Source of the DNA: CBFHSD01 sp965658375
Lineage (GTDB): Bacteria; Bacteroidota; Bacteroidia; Flavobacteriales_G; Salibacteraceae
Direction of reading: 5' to 3'
NCBI GenBank assembly: GCA_965658375.1
Contig: CBFHSD010000020.1
Location: forward strand, 1-40,076
Length of the DNA stretch: 40,076 bases
The position numbers and the translations under genes were made by a program. Of this stretch, positions 30,663 through 38,852 are shown in pieces (the stretch's first letter is position 1; each line of letters begins with the position of its first letter). The notes under the pieces were generated by a model. The model was not told the DNA's origin. It saw nothing but the letters and a program-made list of their open reading frames with translations, and did not search any database.

Positions 30663-32360
30663 ATGATTATGAAAACAAGCACCTATTTTCCTTACTTCCT
30701 ATTCTTTGCTCTTGCCGCGCTGTCAATTGGCTGCACTGAACAATCAGAAGACGCGAGTGATGGGCCATTTTCCCTACCCATTGACTTTGTGGCTTTGGCA
30801 GATAGCTTAGACCAAGCGCAGCCCCAAGTGCACAAAACACTTTTGACAAACGGCACAGAAGAAACCCTAGATTTTTCTGAGATGGAGTGGCGAGATGTAG
30901 AGTTGGTTCCTTTTATTGATGCCAATTTTAACTTGCCTAAAAACAAGGATAGCTATTCAGAGGAGACCACCACCCTTCAATTGGCTCCCATAAAAACCAT
31001 CACCTACACCGCTCAAGATTCATCTTTGCCGGTGCTTAAGGCAAGCTACACCTTCTTTGAAAATACGCTGACTAAAGTGGCGATCATCAAACGCTTAGAG
31101 AACCCATTATTCGAAAGCCAGCAGGAGTTGATTTACGAGCCTGGTATTGGATTCACTTTTAACACCAGTCAAAAAGTAGAGCGTGTTTTTGAAAGAGAAG
31201 CAAGCATACTGTACCGTTTCGCAGCTGTTCCAAAAGCTTTTTTAGGGAAGATGCAGTTCAACGATAGCATCGATTTACCCATTCATTTCACATGGAATTC
31301 ATCAGATGAAATCATGAGCATTGATAATACTGGCGAACACATTGTGGTGAGTGATATAACAAGAAAAGGAGACAGCACCATCCTGCGCCTGCCCATTTTT
31401 CAAAGTGAGTTTCGGGTTGTTCAACAAAACAGCAAATGGACAGGCTTTTGGTATGATCTAGACCGCGGCTCTAACTATAGAATTCCATTTACAGCAGAAC
31501 GCACTACACTGGTGCAAGAAAGCACTAGTGACTACCAAGACATGCCTCGTGCCAAGTATCAAGTTGGTTTTGGAAAGGGAGAAGACATCACTACAGCTAT
31601 TGGCTTGTTTGAAAACCACGGAAAACATATTTATGGATCTTTTGCAACAGAAACAGGCGACTACCGCTTTCTAAGAGGTTCGCTCAAAAATTCAAAACTT
31701 ATGCTTTCTACCTTTGACGGAATACATGCCTATGTGTTCACGGCAGAGCTTCAAGAGGATGGATCGCTCACCAATGGCATTTTTTATAGCGGCAATCATT
31801 ACAGCAATGCATGGAGCGGTGCACCAAATGCCAACATTGCTTTAACCGACCCCAGCCAAATGAACACTGCAAGCACTGATCAAGTTGCTTTTAGCCTTCC
31901 AAACTTAGCTGGAGAGCAAGTGACTTTGTTGGATGAGCAATTCCGAAATAAACCTTTACTCATTACCATCATGGGTTCTTGGTGCCCCAACTGCATGGAT
32001 GAATCTCGCTTGTTGAATGAATTGTATGCCGAATACCAACCTCAAGGTTTGGAGATTGTAGCTGTTGCCTTTGAGCGTAACGCAGATTTTGAAGAGGCGC
32101 TTCCACCGCTTTTAAAAGCACGTGAAGACCTGAATATTTCTTATCCCGTGCTCTTTGGCGGCCGTTTAGGAAAAGAATCTGTAAAACGCGTTTTTCCGCA
32201 ATTGGATGAAATAAAAAGCTATCCTACCCTACTGGTTTTGAACAAAAATCATGAAATCATTAAAGTACATACTGGTTTTTACGGGCCAGGAACAGGGGCG
32301 TATTACACAAGTTTTGTAGAGAAAATTAACCAAGAAATTGGATCTTTACTGACTAAATAA
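30663..32360 (+). CDS. Lipoprotein with C-terminal TlpA-like thioredoxin domain
   Basis: 565 residues. Lipoprotein signal ending ALSIGC (lipidated C24). The mature N-terminal region of about 390 residues is beta-rich and I do not recognise it. It carries WTGFWYDLDRG and KYQVGFGKGED segments that recur in Bacteroidota TlpA-like lipoproteins. The last 150 residues form a thioredoxin fold with the redox motif GSWCPNCMDE and the cis-Pro region KSYPTLLVLNK. It probably acts as a membrane-attached disulfide reductase or oxidoreductase in the periplasm. The start may be the ATG at 30663 or the one at 30669. MscS follows after 18 nt, probably cotranscribed. Confidence 0.82.
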   Translation: MIMKTSTYFPYFLFFALAALSIGCTEQSEDASDGPFSLPIDFVALADSLDQAQPQVHKTLLTNGTEETLDFSEMEWRDVELVPFIDANFNLPKNKDSYSEETTTLQLAPIKTITYTAQDSSLPVLKASYTFFENTLTKVAIIKRLENPLFESQQELIYEPGIGFTFNTSQKVERVFEREASILYRFAAVPKAFLGKMQFNDSIDLPIHFTWNSSDEIMSIDNTGEHIVVSDITRKGDSTILRLPIFQSEFRVVQQNSKWTGFWYDLDRGSNYRIPFTAERTTLVQESTSDYQDMPRAKYQVGFGKGEDITTAIGLFENHGKHIYGSFATETGDYRFLRGSLKNSKLMLSTFDGIHAYVFTAELQEDGSLTNGIFYSGNHYSNAWSGAPNANIALTDPSQMNTASTDQVAFSLPNLAGEQVTLLDEQFRNKPLLITIMGSWCPNCMDESRLLNELYAEYQPQGLEIVAVAFERNADFEEALPPLLKAREDLNISYPVLFGGRLGKESVKRVFPQLDEIKSYPTLLVLNKNHEIIKVHTGFYGPGTGAYYTSFVEKINQEIGSLLTK

Positions 32361-32378
32361 ACCTAAATTTCTATCGCA

Positions 32379-33206
32379 ATGAACGAAGAAGCTGCAAACC
32401 AATATATGGACTACGCTCACCAACTAATCAGAGAGTATGGTTCTACCTTACTCACCACCTTGGTATTACTAATTGTTGGATTGATGGTGATTAAATTCAT
32501 CATGAAAGGGGTGAAGCGCATGCTGAATTCTGACAAAGTTGATCCTATCCTTAGACCCTTTTTCGCAAGTCTTGCAGGCATTACATTAAAAGTAATATTA
32601 TTCATTTCGGTACTGAGTATGCTGGGTATAGAAATGAATTCATTCATAGCTCTTCTTGGTGCTATGGGTCTTGCTGTTGGTATGGCCCTTTCGGGAACAC
32701 TCTCAAACCTAGCAGGTGGAATTGTGATTCTTGTACTGAAGCCTTATCGTCCTGGTGATTTTATTACTGTGGGTGGAAATTCGGGAGTTGTAGAACGTGT
32801 AGAAATGTTCAATACTGTTTTAACCACTCCAGACAAGAAAGTGATTATTATTCCAAACAGTTCTGTTTCAACAGGCGATATCACCAATTTCTCACATAGT
32901 AATGTTAGAAGAGTAGACTGGAGTGTGGGTATTTCTTACGGAGAAAAAGTAGACCATGCGCGTCAAACGATTCTAGAAATATTAGCTGGAGATGAGCGTA
33001 TTTTAACTGAACCAGCAGCTCCATTTGTTGGCTTGAGTTCTTTGGATGACAGTGCGGTTACATTAACTGTCCGCGTTTGGGTAGAAACAGCCAACTATTG
33101 GGATATATTCTTTGAATACCAAGAGAAAATCTACGATACCTTTAACGAAAAAGGCATTGCCTTCCCATTCCCGCAATTGGATGTGCATTTGGTGAAAGAA
33201 GACTAA
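32379..33206 (+). CDS. mscS: Small-conductance mechanosensitive channel (MscS family)
   Basis: 275 residues, close to the E. coli MscS length (286). Three membrane helices (about 20-40, 62-81, 88-118). The pore-lining TM3 shows the Gly/Ala packing pattern GAMGLAVGMALSGTLSNLAGG-like (alternating G and A, key to gating), followed by KPYRPGDFI, the signature entry into the beta domain. The cytoplasmic vestibule domain follows, with the conserved VIIIPNSSV and NFSHSNVRRVDW segments. It opens under membrane tension to release solutes after hypo-osmotic shock. Second gene after the TlpA-like lipoprotein; a strong terminator follows. Confidence 0.94.
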   Translation: MNEEAANQYMDYAHQLIREYGSTLLTTLVLLIVGLMVIKFIMKGVKRMLNSDKVDPILRPFFASLAGITLKVILFISVLSMLGIEMNSFIALLGAMGLAVGMALSGTLSNLAGGIVILVLKPYRPGDFITVGGNSGVVERVEMFNTVLTTPDKKVIIIPNSSVSTGDITNFSHSNVRRVDWSVGISYGEKVDHARQTILEILAGDERILTEPAAPFVGLSSLDDSAVTLTVRVWVETANYWDIFFEYQEKIYDTFNEKGIAFPFPQLDVHLVKED

Positions 33207-33225
33207 AACAAATTCATTTTAGCAT

Positions 33226-33258
33226 TAAAAAGAGCGCACATTATTGTGCGCTTTTTTT
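33226..33258. terminator. Rho-independent terminator after mscS
   Basis: AGCGCACA (33233-33240) and TGTGCGCT (33245-33252) form a perfect 8-bp GC-rich stem with loop TTAT, an A run before and a T run after, so it can work in both directions. Confidence 0.85.
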
Positions 33259-33272
33259 GCTTTGTACCTTTA

Positions 33273-33280
33273 TACCTTTG
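33273..33280 (+). promoter_or_regulatory. -7 promoter element upstream of the glycosyltransferase gene
   Basis: TACCTTTG, exact TAnnTTTG match, 100 nt before the glycosyltransferase ATG and immediately after the mscS terminator. A short open frame begins directly after it. Confidence 0.45.
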
Positions 33281-33370
33281 GTGCTTAAGAAATTAAAAAG
33301 CCTGTTTTTTGCCAAAGACAAACCAACAACAGCAGTAGAATGTAGTTTAGCAAAAGACTATTTCAAATGA
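33281..33370 (+). CDS. Possible 29-codon small open reading frame
   Basis: GTG at 33281 opens a frame of 29 codons (beginning MLKKLKSLFFAKDKP if GTG is read as Met) ending at TGA 33368-33370, 10 nt before the next gene. It begins directly after the -7 element, so its GTG might fall at or before the transcription start, which counts against translation from there. The composition (basic start, one Cys) is compatible with a real peptide, but I recognise nothing. It could equally be plain 5' leader. Confidence 0.2.
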   Translation: MLKKLKSLFFAKDKPTTAVECSLAKDYFK

Positions 33371-33380
33371 AGATGCGCAT

Positions 33381-34889
33381 ATGAACACAGGTATGAATTG
33401 GAAAGTTGGGCTAGGATTCTTGGCACTGTTGGCCTGTACCTTCTTCTTTTTGGGCTATGAACAAGTGTTCTTTCTAGGCCCTCAAGGCATTCATTTCATT
33501 CGACAAACAGATAGTTTGTCTTTTGTTTCGCAGTACTACAATACAGGTTCTCATTTTTTCGAAACGCGCTTATTCAACTTAGAGAGTATGGAAGCGCGCG
33601 GCATGTGTGAGTTCCCCATTTTATATTACATCACAGCCAAGGCATACACCATTTTTGGTGAAAAAGTCTACCTCTTAAAAGTCATTAACCTATCCATTGT
33701 ATATGCTGGGGTATATAGTGTTTTCAACATGTCGTACCTCATCTTAAAAGATTACGCCTATGCCATTTTGATTGCTCTTTTTTTAATGGCATCCACTGTT
33801 TTTAACTACTACGCGCTCAATTATTTACCAGATCCTGCTGCTCTAGGTTTTGTGCTTATCGGATGGCACTTCTTCTTTCTCTTCGAAACTCAGAAAAAGA
33901 ACTGGGGCCTTCTTCTTAGCTTCTTCTTTTTCACATTAGCGGGTCTTATCAAAGTCACGTTTTTGATTAGCCCCTTAGCGATTATCGTTCACTGCATCTC
34001 TTCTCTCCTATTCAAGCAAATGGTCTTTAACAAAGCCATCCGCTTTTACCTCATCGCTTTAATTTTAGGTGTGGTGATTGTTGCCCTCTATAACGTGTAT
34101 GTGATCTACTACAATGCCTTGTATCAATCAGATTATTTCACCACGGGTTCCCGTCCTATTTGGAGCTTGTCTTCTGAAAACATAGGTATTGTGTGGGATT
34201 ATATTACGGTCTATTGGTATCATATTTATTTCTCACGTACTTCGTTCCACGTGCTGTTGGGTTTCATTATTCTTCAAATGGTTTTCTTCAAAAAGTCCAG
34301 TCCTAAAATTGCTACTCTTACTGGTATTTTATGCTTAGGTAGCCTTGCCTATTTCATCTTGTTCTATGCCCAATTTAGAGATCACGATTATTACTTCTTG
34401 GTATTTATTCCCTTGATTGTTTTCATCATCATTAATGCTATCAAAACATCACAAAACATGGTGCCTTCTAAGAAGATACATCTTGTGGCGAAAATTGGAT
34501 TGATAGCCGTAGTCATCTATGGACTCAACTTTTCGAGAAGAAAACTAGAAAAGCGTTATGAAGCGGGTTACGACCGTTTTTCACGGATAGCCTTCATCAT
34601 ACAGAATGAAATGCCATCTATTGAAAAGTTGGAAATTCCAAAAGATGCGAAAGTGATTGTTGCTCCAGATTTATCGGTGAATGGGGGACTATTTGCTTTG
34701 AATAGAATGGGTTGGGAGATTGACAAAACAGACCAAATTACTTCCGAGCTTATTGAAGAATACCGTTCACTTGGAGCTAAATACTTGTTTTTGGCGAGTA
34801 ATGATGAAGAAGCTGTTGAGGTTGGAAGAAATAGCGGAGAGTTAGTTTATCAAGGGGCCAAGCTTTCTGTTTTTAAGTTGAGGGAGTAA
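33381..34889 (+). CDS. Polytopic membrane glycosyltransferase-like protein (GT-C fold, PMT/ArnT-like)
   Basis: 502 residues. About ten to eleven hydrophobic segments are followed by a soluble C-terminal domain of about 110 residues (about 390-502). After the first membrane helix the periplasmic loop contains RQTDSLSFVSQYY, resembling the acidic loop where GT-C enzymes carry catalytic Asp, and EFPILYYITAKAYTIFGE (key E-F-P, Y-Y), common in PMT_2/ArnT-like proteins. NYLPDPAALGF (about 148-158) fits as well. Such enzymes transfer sugars from polyprenyl-phosphate donors to lipids or proteins outside the membrane. Donor and acceptor are unknown. The ATG at 33381 is chosen; M5 is possible. Confidence 0.7.
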   Translation: MNTGMNWKVGLGFLALLACTFFFLGYEQVFFLGPQGIHFIRQTDSLSFVSQYYNTGSHFFETRLFNLESMEARGMCEFPILYYITAKAYTIFGEKVYLLKVINLSIVYAGVYSVFNMSYLILKDYAYAILIALFLMASTVFNYYALNYLPDPAALGFVLIGWHFFFLFETQKKNWGLLLSFFFFTLAGLIKVTFLISPLAIIVHCISSLLFKQMVFNKAIRFYLIALILGVVIVALYNVYVIYYNALYQSDYFTTGSRPIWSLSSENIGIVWDYITVYWYHIYFSRTSFHVLLGFIILQMVFFKKSSPKIATLTGILCLGSLAYFILFYAQFRDHDYYFLVFIPLIVFIIINAIKTSQNMVPSKKIHLVAKIGLIAVVIYGLNFSRRKLEKRYEAGYDRFSRIAFIIQNEMPSIEKLEIPKDAKVIVAPDLSVNGGLFALNRMGWEIDKTDQITSELIEEYRSLGAKYLFLASNDEEAVEVGRNSGELVYQGAKLSVFKLRE

Positions 34890-35033
34890 TTCTTCTAGTT
34901 ATTTCAAACGAGAGATAAAATTGAAGTAAATGTGGAGATTCAGGCGGGTTTGGAATATGAATAAATCTGTGTGTCAATAAACCAAAAGCTCTAAAATTTT
35001 CCTTCATTTGTACATTCTAAATTCCCTCCAACA

Positions 35034-35498
35034 ATGAAACATTTCCTCCTTGCTTTTTCAACACTTTTGCTCATTTCTTGTGGTTCTAATACGCAACCCT
35101 CTGCAGAAGACCCCAAGTGGATAAAATCCATTCTAAAAAGCCCAAAATCTTTGGGGAAAAGCGAAGCAGAGAATCCCATTAGTGCATTTACAAAAAGTGC
35201 AGAGCAATTTGCAGAACGCAGTGAGTTATTGACGAAAAGCTCAATTTCTTCGGTTCTAGAATTAAAAACAGGATTTCAATACTGTGCTGTTGTGGTAGAG
35301 GATCACACTTTGGTCATTTTTAGAAACACCGCTGATTGCAAGCAATCGGGATCTTGGGGTGCATGCATGCCCAAAGCAGAGGGATACATTAAAAAAGGAG
35401 AATTGATCTATCAGAAAGATTACATCAACAACCTTATTGGAATGCCAGATAATCAAAAAAGGACGGCTTACTTTTTCGGGAAAACCTTGTTTCAATAA
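35034..35498 (+). CDS. Hypothetical small lipoprotein
   Basis: 154 residues. Signal MKHFLLAFSTLLLISC with lipobox Cys C16, then a charged, probably helical region (about 20-75) and a C-terminal part with three further Cys (QYCAVVV, ADCKQSG, GACMPK), suggesting a disulfide in the periplasm. The family is not recognised. The C-terminal half (VVVEDHTLVIFRNTADCKQSGSWGACMPKAEGYIKKGELIYQKDYINNLIG; key C, G-W-G-x-C-M-P and Y-x-x-D-Y-I-N-N-L-I-G) looks like one compact conserved domain. TTCATTTG (35003-35010), one base off the -7 consensus, lies 23 nt upstream. It converges on the TonB receptor gene with a 4-nt gap and no terminator. Confidence 0.7.
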   Translation: MKHFLLAFSTLLLISCGSNTQPSAEDPKWIKSILKSPKSLGKSEAENPISAFTKSAEQFAERSELLTKSSISSVLELKTGFQYCAVVVEDHTLVIFRNTADCKQSGSWGACMPKAEGYIKKGELIYQKDYINNLIGMPDNQKRTAYFFGKTLFQ

Positions 35499-35502
35499 AG
35501 GC

Positions 35503-37920
35503 TTACAACCAAGCGCGCATTCCTACAATCACATTAAAGCCAGGTGCAGAAATACCTGAAGAATACGTTCTGTAACGCTGGTTAGTGAGGTTCTCTAAAC
35601 TCAAATCAATCTCCAGGTGCTTACCTGCTTTGGCATTCATTCTCAAATTGATGGTATACCACTGCGGACTGTAAGGGTTTCCGTTTTCATCTAGGGCGTA
35701 TATATGCGTTTTATCCTGCTCTGAAGGGGCTAAACGATCATTTCTTATCATTCCATTCATTCGGTAGTTTAAATCGGCTCTAAACCATTCTTCTGAATAA
35801 AGTAAATGTGCTTGCCCGAAGAAAGGTGCTACATGTCGTATGGCGTTTCCATCGCTGTCTTCTCCCCAGGTATAGGTTCCCCCAATATTTGCTTGCCATT
35901 TTGAGCTGATATCATAAATGAATTTGAACTGGGCTCCAGCAATTATTCCATCATCTACATTTTGCAAAGCTTCTATGGCGCTAAGCACACCATCATACAC
36001 CATACTGTCCATTCCATTGAGCGTAAAAGGTTCACGCACAATCATGTTGTCTACATAGGTAGCAAAGCCTGTTAACTCTGCAGACCAATCGCTGTTTGAG
36101 AGGTAATACACTCCAATGTCGTAGTTGTAAGAATACTCCGCTTGCAAAGCTGCATTTGGCACCACCACTATACCCGGTTCAGAATCAAATACTTTTCCTA
36201 AATCATCTAAGTTAGGTGCTCTAAAGCCACTTGAAATATTGGTGTTCAACTGCCAATTCTTATTTACTCGAAAGGCCAAACCAGCCGAGAAACTCGGAGC
36301 CCAAGTTTCGTAATCAATGTTTTGGAAAGGAAAATCATAAATGGCAGAGTCATATACCGACTGGCTGTTCACGTAACTAAAGCGAACACCTCCCAAGAAA
36401 TTCAAGCGTTTTGAAAGCTTGTGCTTGTATTGGGCATAAGCCGCATGTGTGTTGTACGTGGAACCGTCTGGATAACGGGTAACAATAGGAGCTTCGTTGC
36501 CGGTGCTGATGTTTTGTTCTACCCCTTGCGAACCCACCGCATTGAAGATACCCTCATACCCATAATATATGGATGTGGCGCTGGAGAGATTCAAATCAAA
36601 ATCGGCATTTAAAGTGAACATCCCAACAGACTCTTCTCGGGTATTCCGGTTGAGGTTTTGATACTCTCGAGTAATTCGGCTTTCTTCAAAAGCTTGGTAC
36701 GTAGCCGTTACAATGGCCTTATCGTAAAAACCAAAACCTACGGAGTTGGGTCTTACATCTGTAATTTGCAAAGCATTCGAAATCCATTCTTGCGGCCCAT
36801 AATTCCACTCGCTAGAACGTGGAGCACCATCTCTTTCTCTAATCAAACGGTCGTAACGCGGAATGTTGCTTGTGATAGAAACTATTAAACTGTAATCAAG
36901 GGTAAGGCGTTCAATGGGTTTGTAAAAAACCTTTTGCATAAAGAAGTTCGCCTTATAGCCAGAACCCACTTGCTTTCTTGGGTCATCGTTCACCAAAAAA
37001 GTATCTACTCCATTGATCCGCGCTTGGTACCAAGGCCTCAAATAATCATCAGGCCCATTGGCACCTTGTATCAAATCGTCATAGCTCGCGTTGGTGTATG
37101 AAGTGAGAATCCCAATTTTCTTCCAGCCCAGTGAAAGGTCAAAATGGATGGTTCTTTCTCTATTGGCCGAAGCATATCTGCTAAAAAAATGACCAGTAAA
37201 AACGGTGGTGTCAGCATGCGAAAGTTGCGGATCTCGCGTGGTAAAATCCATTACCCCACCCAATGCATCAGAACCATAAATGAGGGAACCGGGACCGTAC
37301 ACCACATCGGTGCTTTGTATGGTAAAGGGATCTATAGAAATGACATTTTGTAGGTTTCCTTGTCTGAAAATTGCATTGTTCATACGCACTCCGTCTACGG
37401 CAATAAGTACACGGTTGGCAGCAAAACCACGAATCATAGGGCTTCCGCCTCCCATCTGACTTTTTTGTACGTAAACACTCCCTGATTTATCCAATAGATC
37501 TGCAGAGGTTTGTGGGTTCAGCTCGTCTATCTCTTCAGCTGAAATGATGGAAATGCGGTTGGGTATTTCCGATTTGCGTAAAGGCCTTTTGTTGGCGGCC
37601 ACAATAAAAGGTTCTAACTGCACATTCTTGGGTGTGAGGTAGATGTTTTGGCGTTCAAGTGAAATGCTAGCAATGCCTTTTGTAAAAGGCTCAAATGCTG
37701 GGTGGGTGAACCTTAAATCATCTTCTGGCCCAAAAGCACTGAGGTCTACTACTCCGGCAGAATCGCTAGAAACGCCATTTGTTTTGGAAAGGTTGTACAC
37801 GTATACCCTTTCTATGGGTTGATTGTTCAATACATTGCGCACCACCGCCTGTTGGCCAAAGCCAGTAGCTATATTGAGTACTAGAATAATTAGAGTCAGT
37901 CCCTTTCTCACTTGCCTCAT
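35503..37920 (-). CDS. TonB-dependent outer membrane receptor
   Basis: 805 residues. Signal peptide MRQVRKGLTLIILVLNIATGFGQ, then a short carboxypeptidase-regulatory-like beta domain (about 24-105), a plug domain (about 110-235, with SPMIRGFAANRVLIAVDGVRMNN and the VYGPGSLIYGSDALGGVMDF block) and a 22-stranded barrel ending in a Trp-Leu terminus (VGMRAWL). The plug motifs resemble heme/hemoglobin and siderophore receptors, but the ligand cannot be assigned by eye. It overlaps recO by 4 nt (ATGA) and would be expressed from the recO promoter, an odd partnership for an outer membrane receptor. Confidence 0.9.
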   Translation of the reverse strand: MRQVRKGLTLIILVLNIATGFGQQAVVRNVLNNQPIERVYVYNLSKTNGVSSDSAGVVDLSAFGPEDDLRFTHPAFEPFTKGIASISLERQNIYLTPKNVQLEPFIVAANKRPLRKSEIPNRISIISAEEIDELNPQTSADLLDKSGSVYVQKSQMGGGSPMIRGFAANRVLIAVDGVRMNNAIFRQGNLQNVISIDPFTIQSTDVVYGPGSLIYGSDALGGVMDFTTRDPQLSHADTTVFTGHFFSRYASANRERTIHFDLSLGWKKIGILTSYTNASYDDLIQGANGPDDYLRPWYQARINGVDTFLVNDDPRKQVGSGYKANFFMQKVFYKPIERLTLDYSLIVSITSNIPRYDRLIRERDGAPRSSEWNYGPQEWISNALQITDVRPNSVGFGFYDKAIVTATYQAFEESRITREYQNLNRNTREESVGMFTLNADFDLNLSSATSIYYGYEGIFNAVGSQGVEQNISTGNEAPIVTRYPDGSTYNTHAAYAQYKHKLSKRLNFLGGVRFSYVNSQSVYDSAIYDFPFQNIDYETWAPSFSAGLAFRVNKNWQLNTNISSGFRAPNLDDLGKVFDSEPGIVVVPNAALQAEYSYNYDIGVYYLSNSDWSAELTGFATYVDNMIVREPFTLNGMDSMVYDGVLSAIEALQNVDDGIIAGAQFKFIYDISSKWQANIGGTYTWGEDSDGNAIRHVAPFFGQAHLLYSEEWFRADLNYRMNGMIRNDRLAPSEQDKTHIYALDENGNPYSPQWYTINLRMNAKAGKHLEIDLSLENLTNQRYRTYSSGISAPGFNVIVGMRAWL

Positions 37921-38630
37921 GCTGTCATCACTTCCTGTAAAATCTCTCTGGACTTTAGTTTTTTCCAGTCTTGCAAATGCAGCTGGTAAAATAGTAAGAG
38001 TCCGTCTAGCAATGCTTGGCGCTGTTGGCGCGGCATTTTGCGTGTGCTGAACTCATCAAAGTTTGTACCAATAAGCACTTTTAACGCTTCAGAAATTGTG
38101 GGCTCTAAAAAATAGTGCGATCGATTGGGAGAATCTACAAACTCACCATTCAAAACATCAAAGTACCTACCGGGTGCTTCTTCAAGCTTAAAGCCAAGAA
38201 AATGAGCAAGTTTGGTCAATAATAAAAGGTGAAAATCTGGATGAAAAGGATGGGTGTCAAACCAACGTATGGCCGAAACCAAGAAATCAAAAAGCACAGT
38301 GTTTTGTTGCTCGTGGCGAAGGGTGTTGTGAAGGATTTCGCCTAAAAAGAGGCAGACCGTGCTTTTGTAAATTTCATTTTGTAGGCTGTGTAAAGGTTCT
38401 GCCAGCCTGACTTCTTTTGGCCGCACAAGCTCCTGACCTTCTTTCAGGTTCAGCTCTACATCTATGATTTGTAAAGCTTGAAACCAGTTGGCTTTTTGCT
38501 TGGCTTTTGCTTTACGCACGCCAGAAATCAATAAACTCAAAAAGCCAAATGTATTGGTGTAGGCATGCACTATAATGCTGGATTCGGCATACTTATATTT
38601 ACTCAGAACAATGGCTTGAACCTTTTGCAT
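37917..38630 (-). CDS. recO: DNA repair protein RecO
   Basis: 237 residues. The N-terminal OB fold starts MQKVQAIVLSKYKYAESSIIVHAYTNTFG (key residues G/A-I-V-L, Y-x-E-S/T-S-I-I-V, T-x-x-x-G), and the helical C-terminal domain includes LFLGEILHNTL and HLLLLTKLAHFLGF. RecO works with RecR (and RecF) to load RecA onto SSB-coated single-stranded DNA. The four-Cys zinc site seen in some RecO proteins is absent. The start is secure from the family N-terminus. The ATG is 4 nt after a -7-like element, and the TonB receptor gene overlaps the stop. Confidence 0.93.
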   Translation of the reverse strand: MQKVQAIVLSKYKYAESSIIVHAYTNTFGFLSLLISGVRKAKAKQKANWFQALQIIDVELNLKEGQELVRPKEVRLAEPLHSLQNEIYKSTVCLFLGEILHNTLRHEQQNTVLFDFLVSAIRWFDTHPFHPDFHLLLLTKLAHFLGFKLEEAPGRYFDVLNGEFVDSPNRSHYFLEPTISEALKVLIGTNFDEFSTRKMPRQQRQALLDGLLLFYQLHLQDWKKLKSREILQEVMTA

Positions 38631-38634
38631 AGCG

Positions 38635-38642
38635 CGAAATTA
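38635..38642 (-). promoter_or_regulatory. Variant -7 element 4 nt before recO
   Basis: On the minus strand TAATTTCG followed by CGCT and the recO ATG. The 15-mer TAATTTCGCGCTATG is identical to that at 30651-30665. Predicted leaderless mRNA. Confidence 0.45.
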
Positions 38643-38800
38643 ATGGAAGCTTGCTTGGATAGGTGGGTAGTAAAAACAATAATTTCAACAGGGGAAAAGT
38701 CTCTTTTGAGGATGTAGATTGGTTTTTGGGTAGCTTAAGGGTTTCGATAATGAAAAGTAGCGCTTTCTAGAACATTATTCTATGAAGCGGAACGGTTTGT

Positions 38801-38832
38801 GCATAGTGCGTATACCGAAGGGTATGCACTAT
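38801..38832. repeat. Imperfect inverted repeat in the gap between recO and the TIMP-like gene
   Basis: TAGTGCGTATACC (38804-38816) and GGTATGCACTA (38821-38831) pair around a 4-nt loop GAAG with a 2-nt bulge. No T run follows in either direction. It may be a weak terminator for the minus-strand gene ending at 38853. The rest of the 222-nt gap (38631-38852) holds only the recO promoter and nothing else I can recognise. Confidence 0.4.
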
Positions 38833-38852
38833 ACACCTTGTTGTAGCCAGTT

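Noticed and set aside
38801..38832. CRISPR-like or mobile-element inverted repeat
   Set aside because: Only one imperfect hairpin is present, without repeats, spacers, target-site duplication or a transposase gene.
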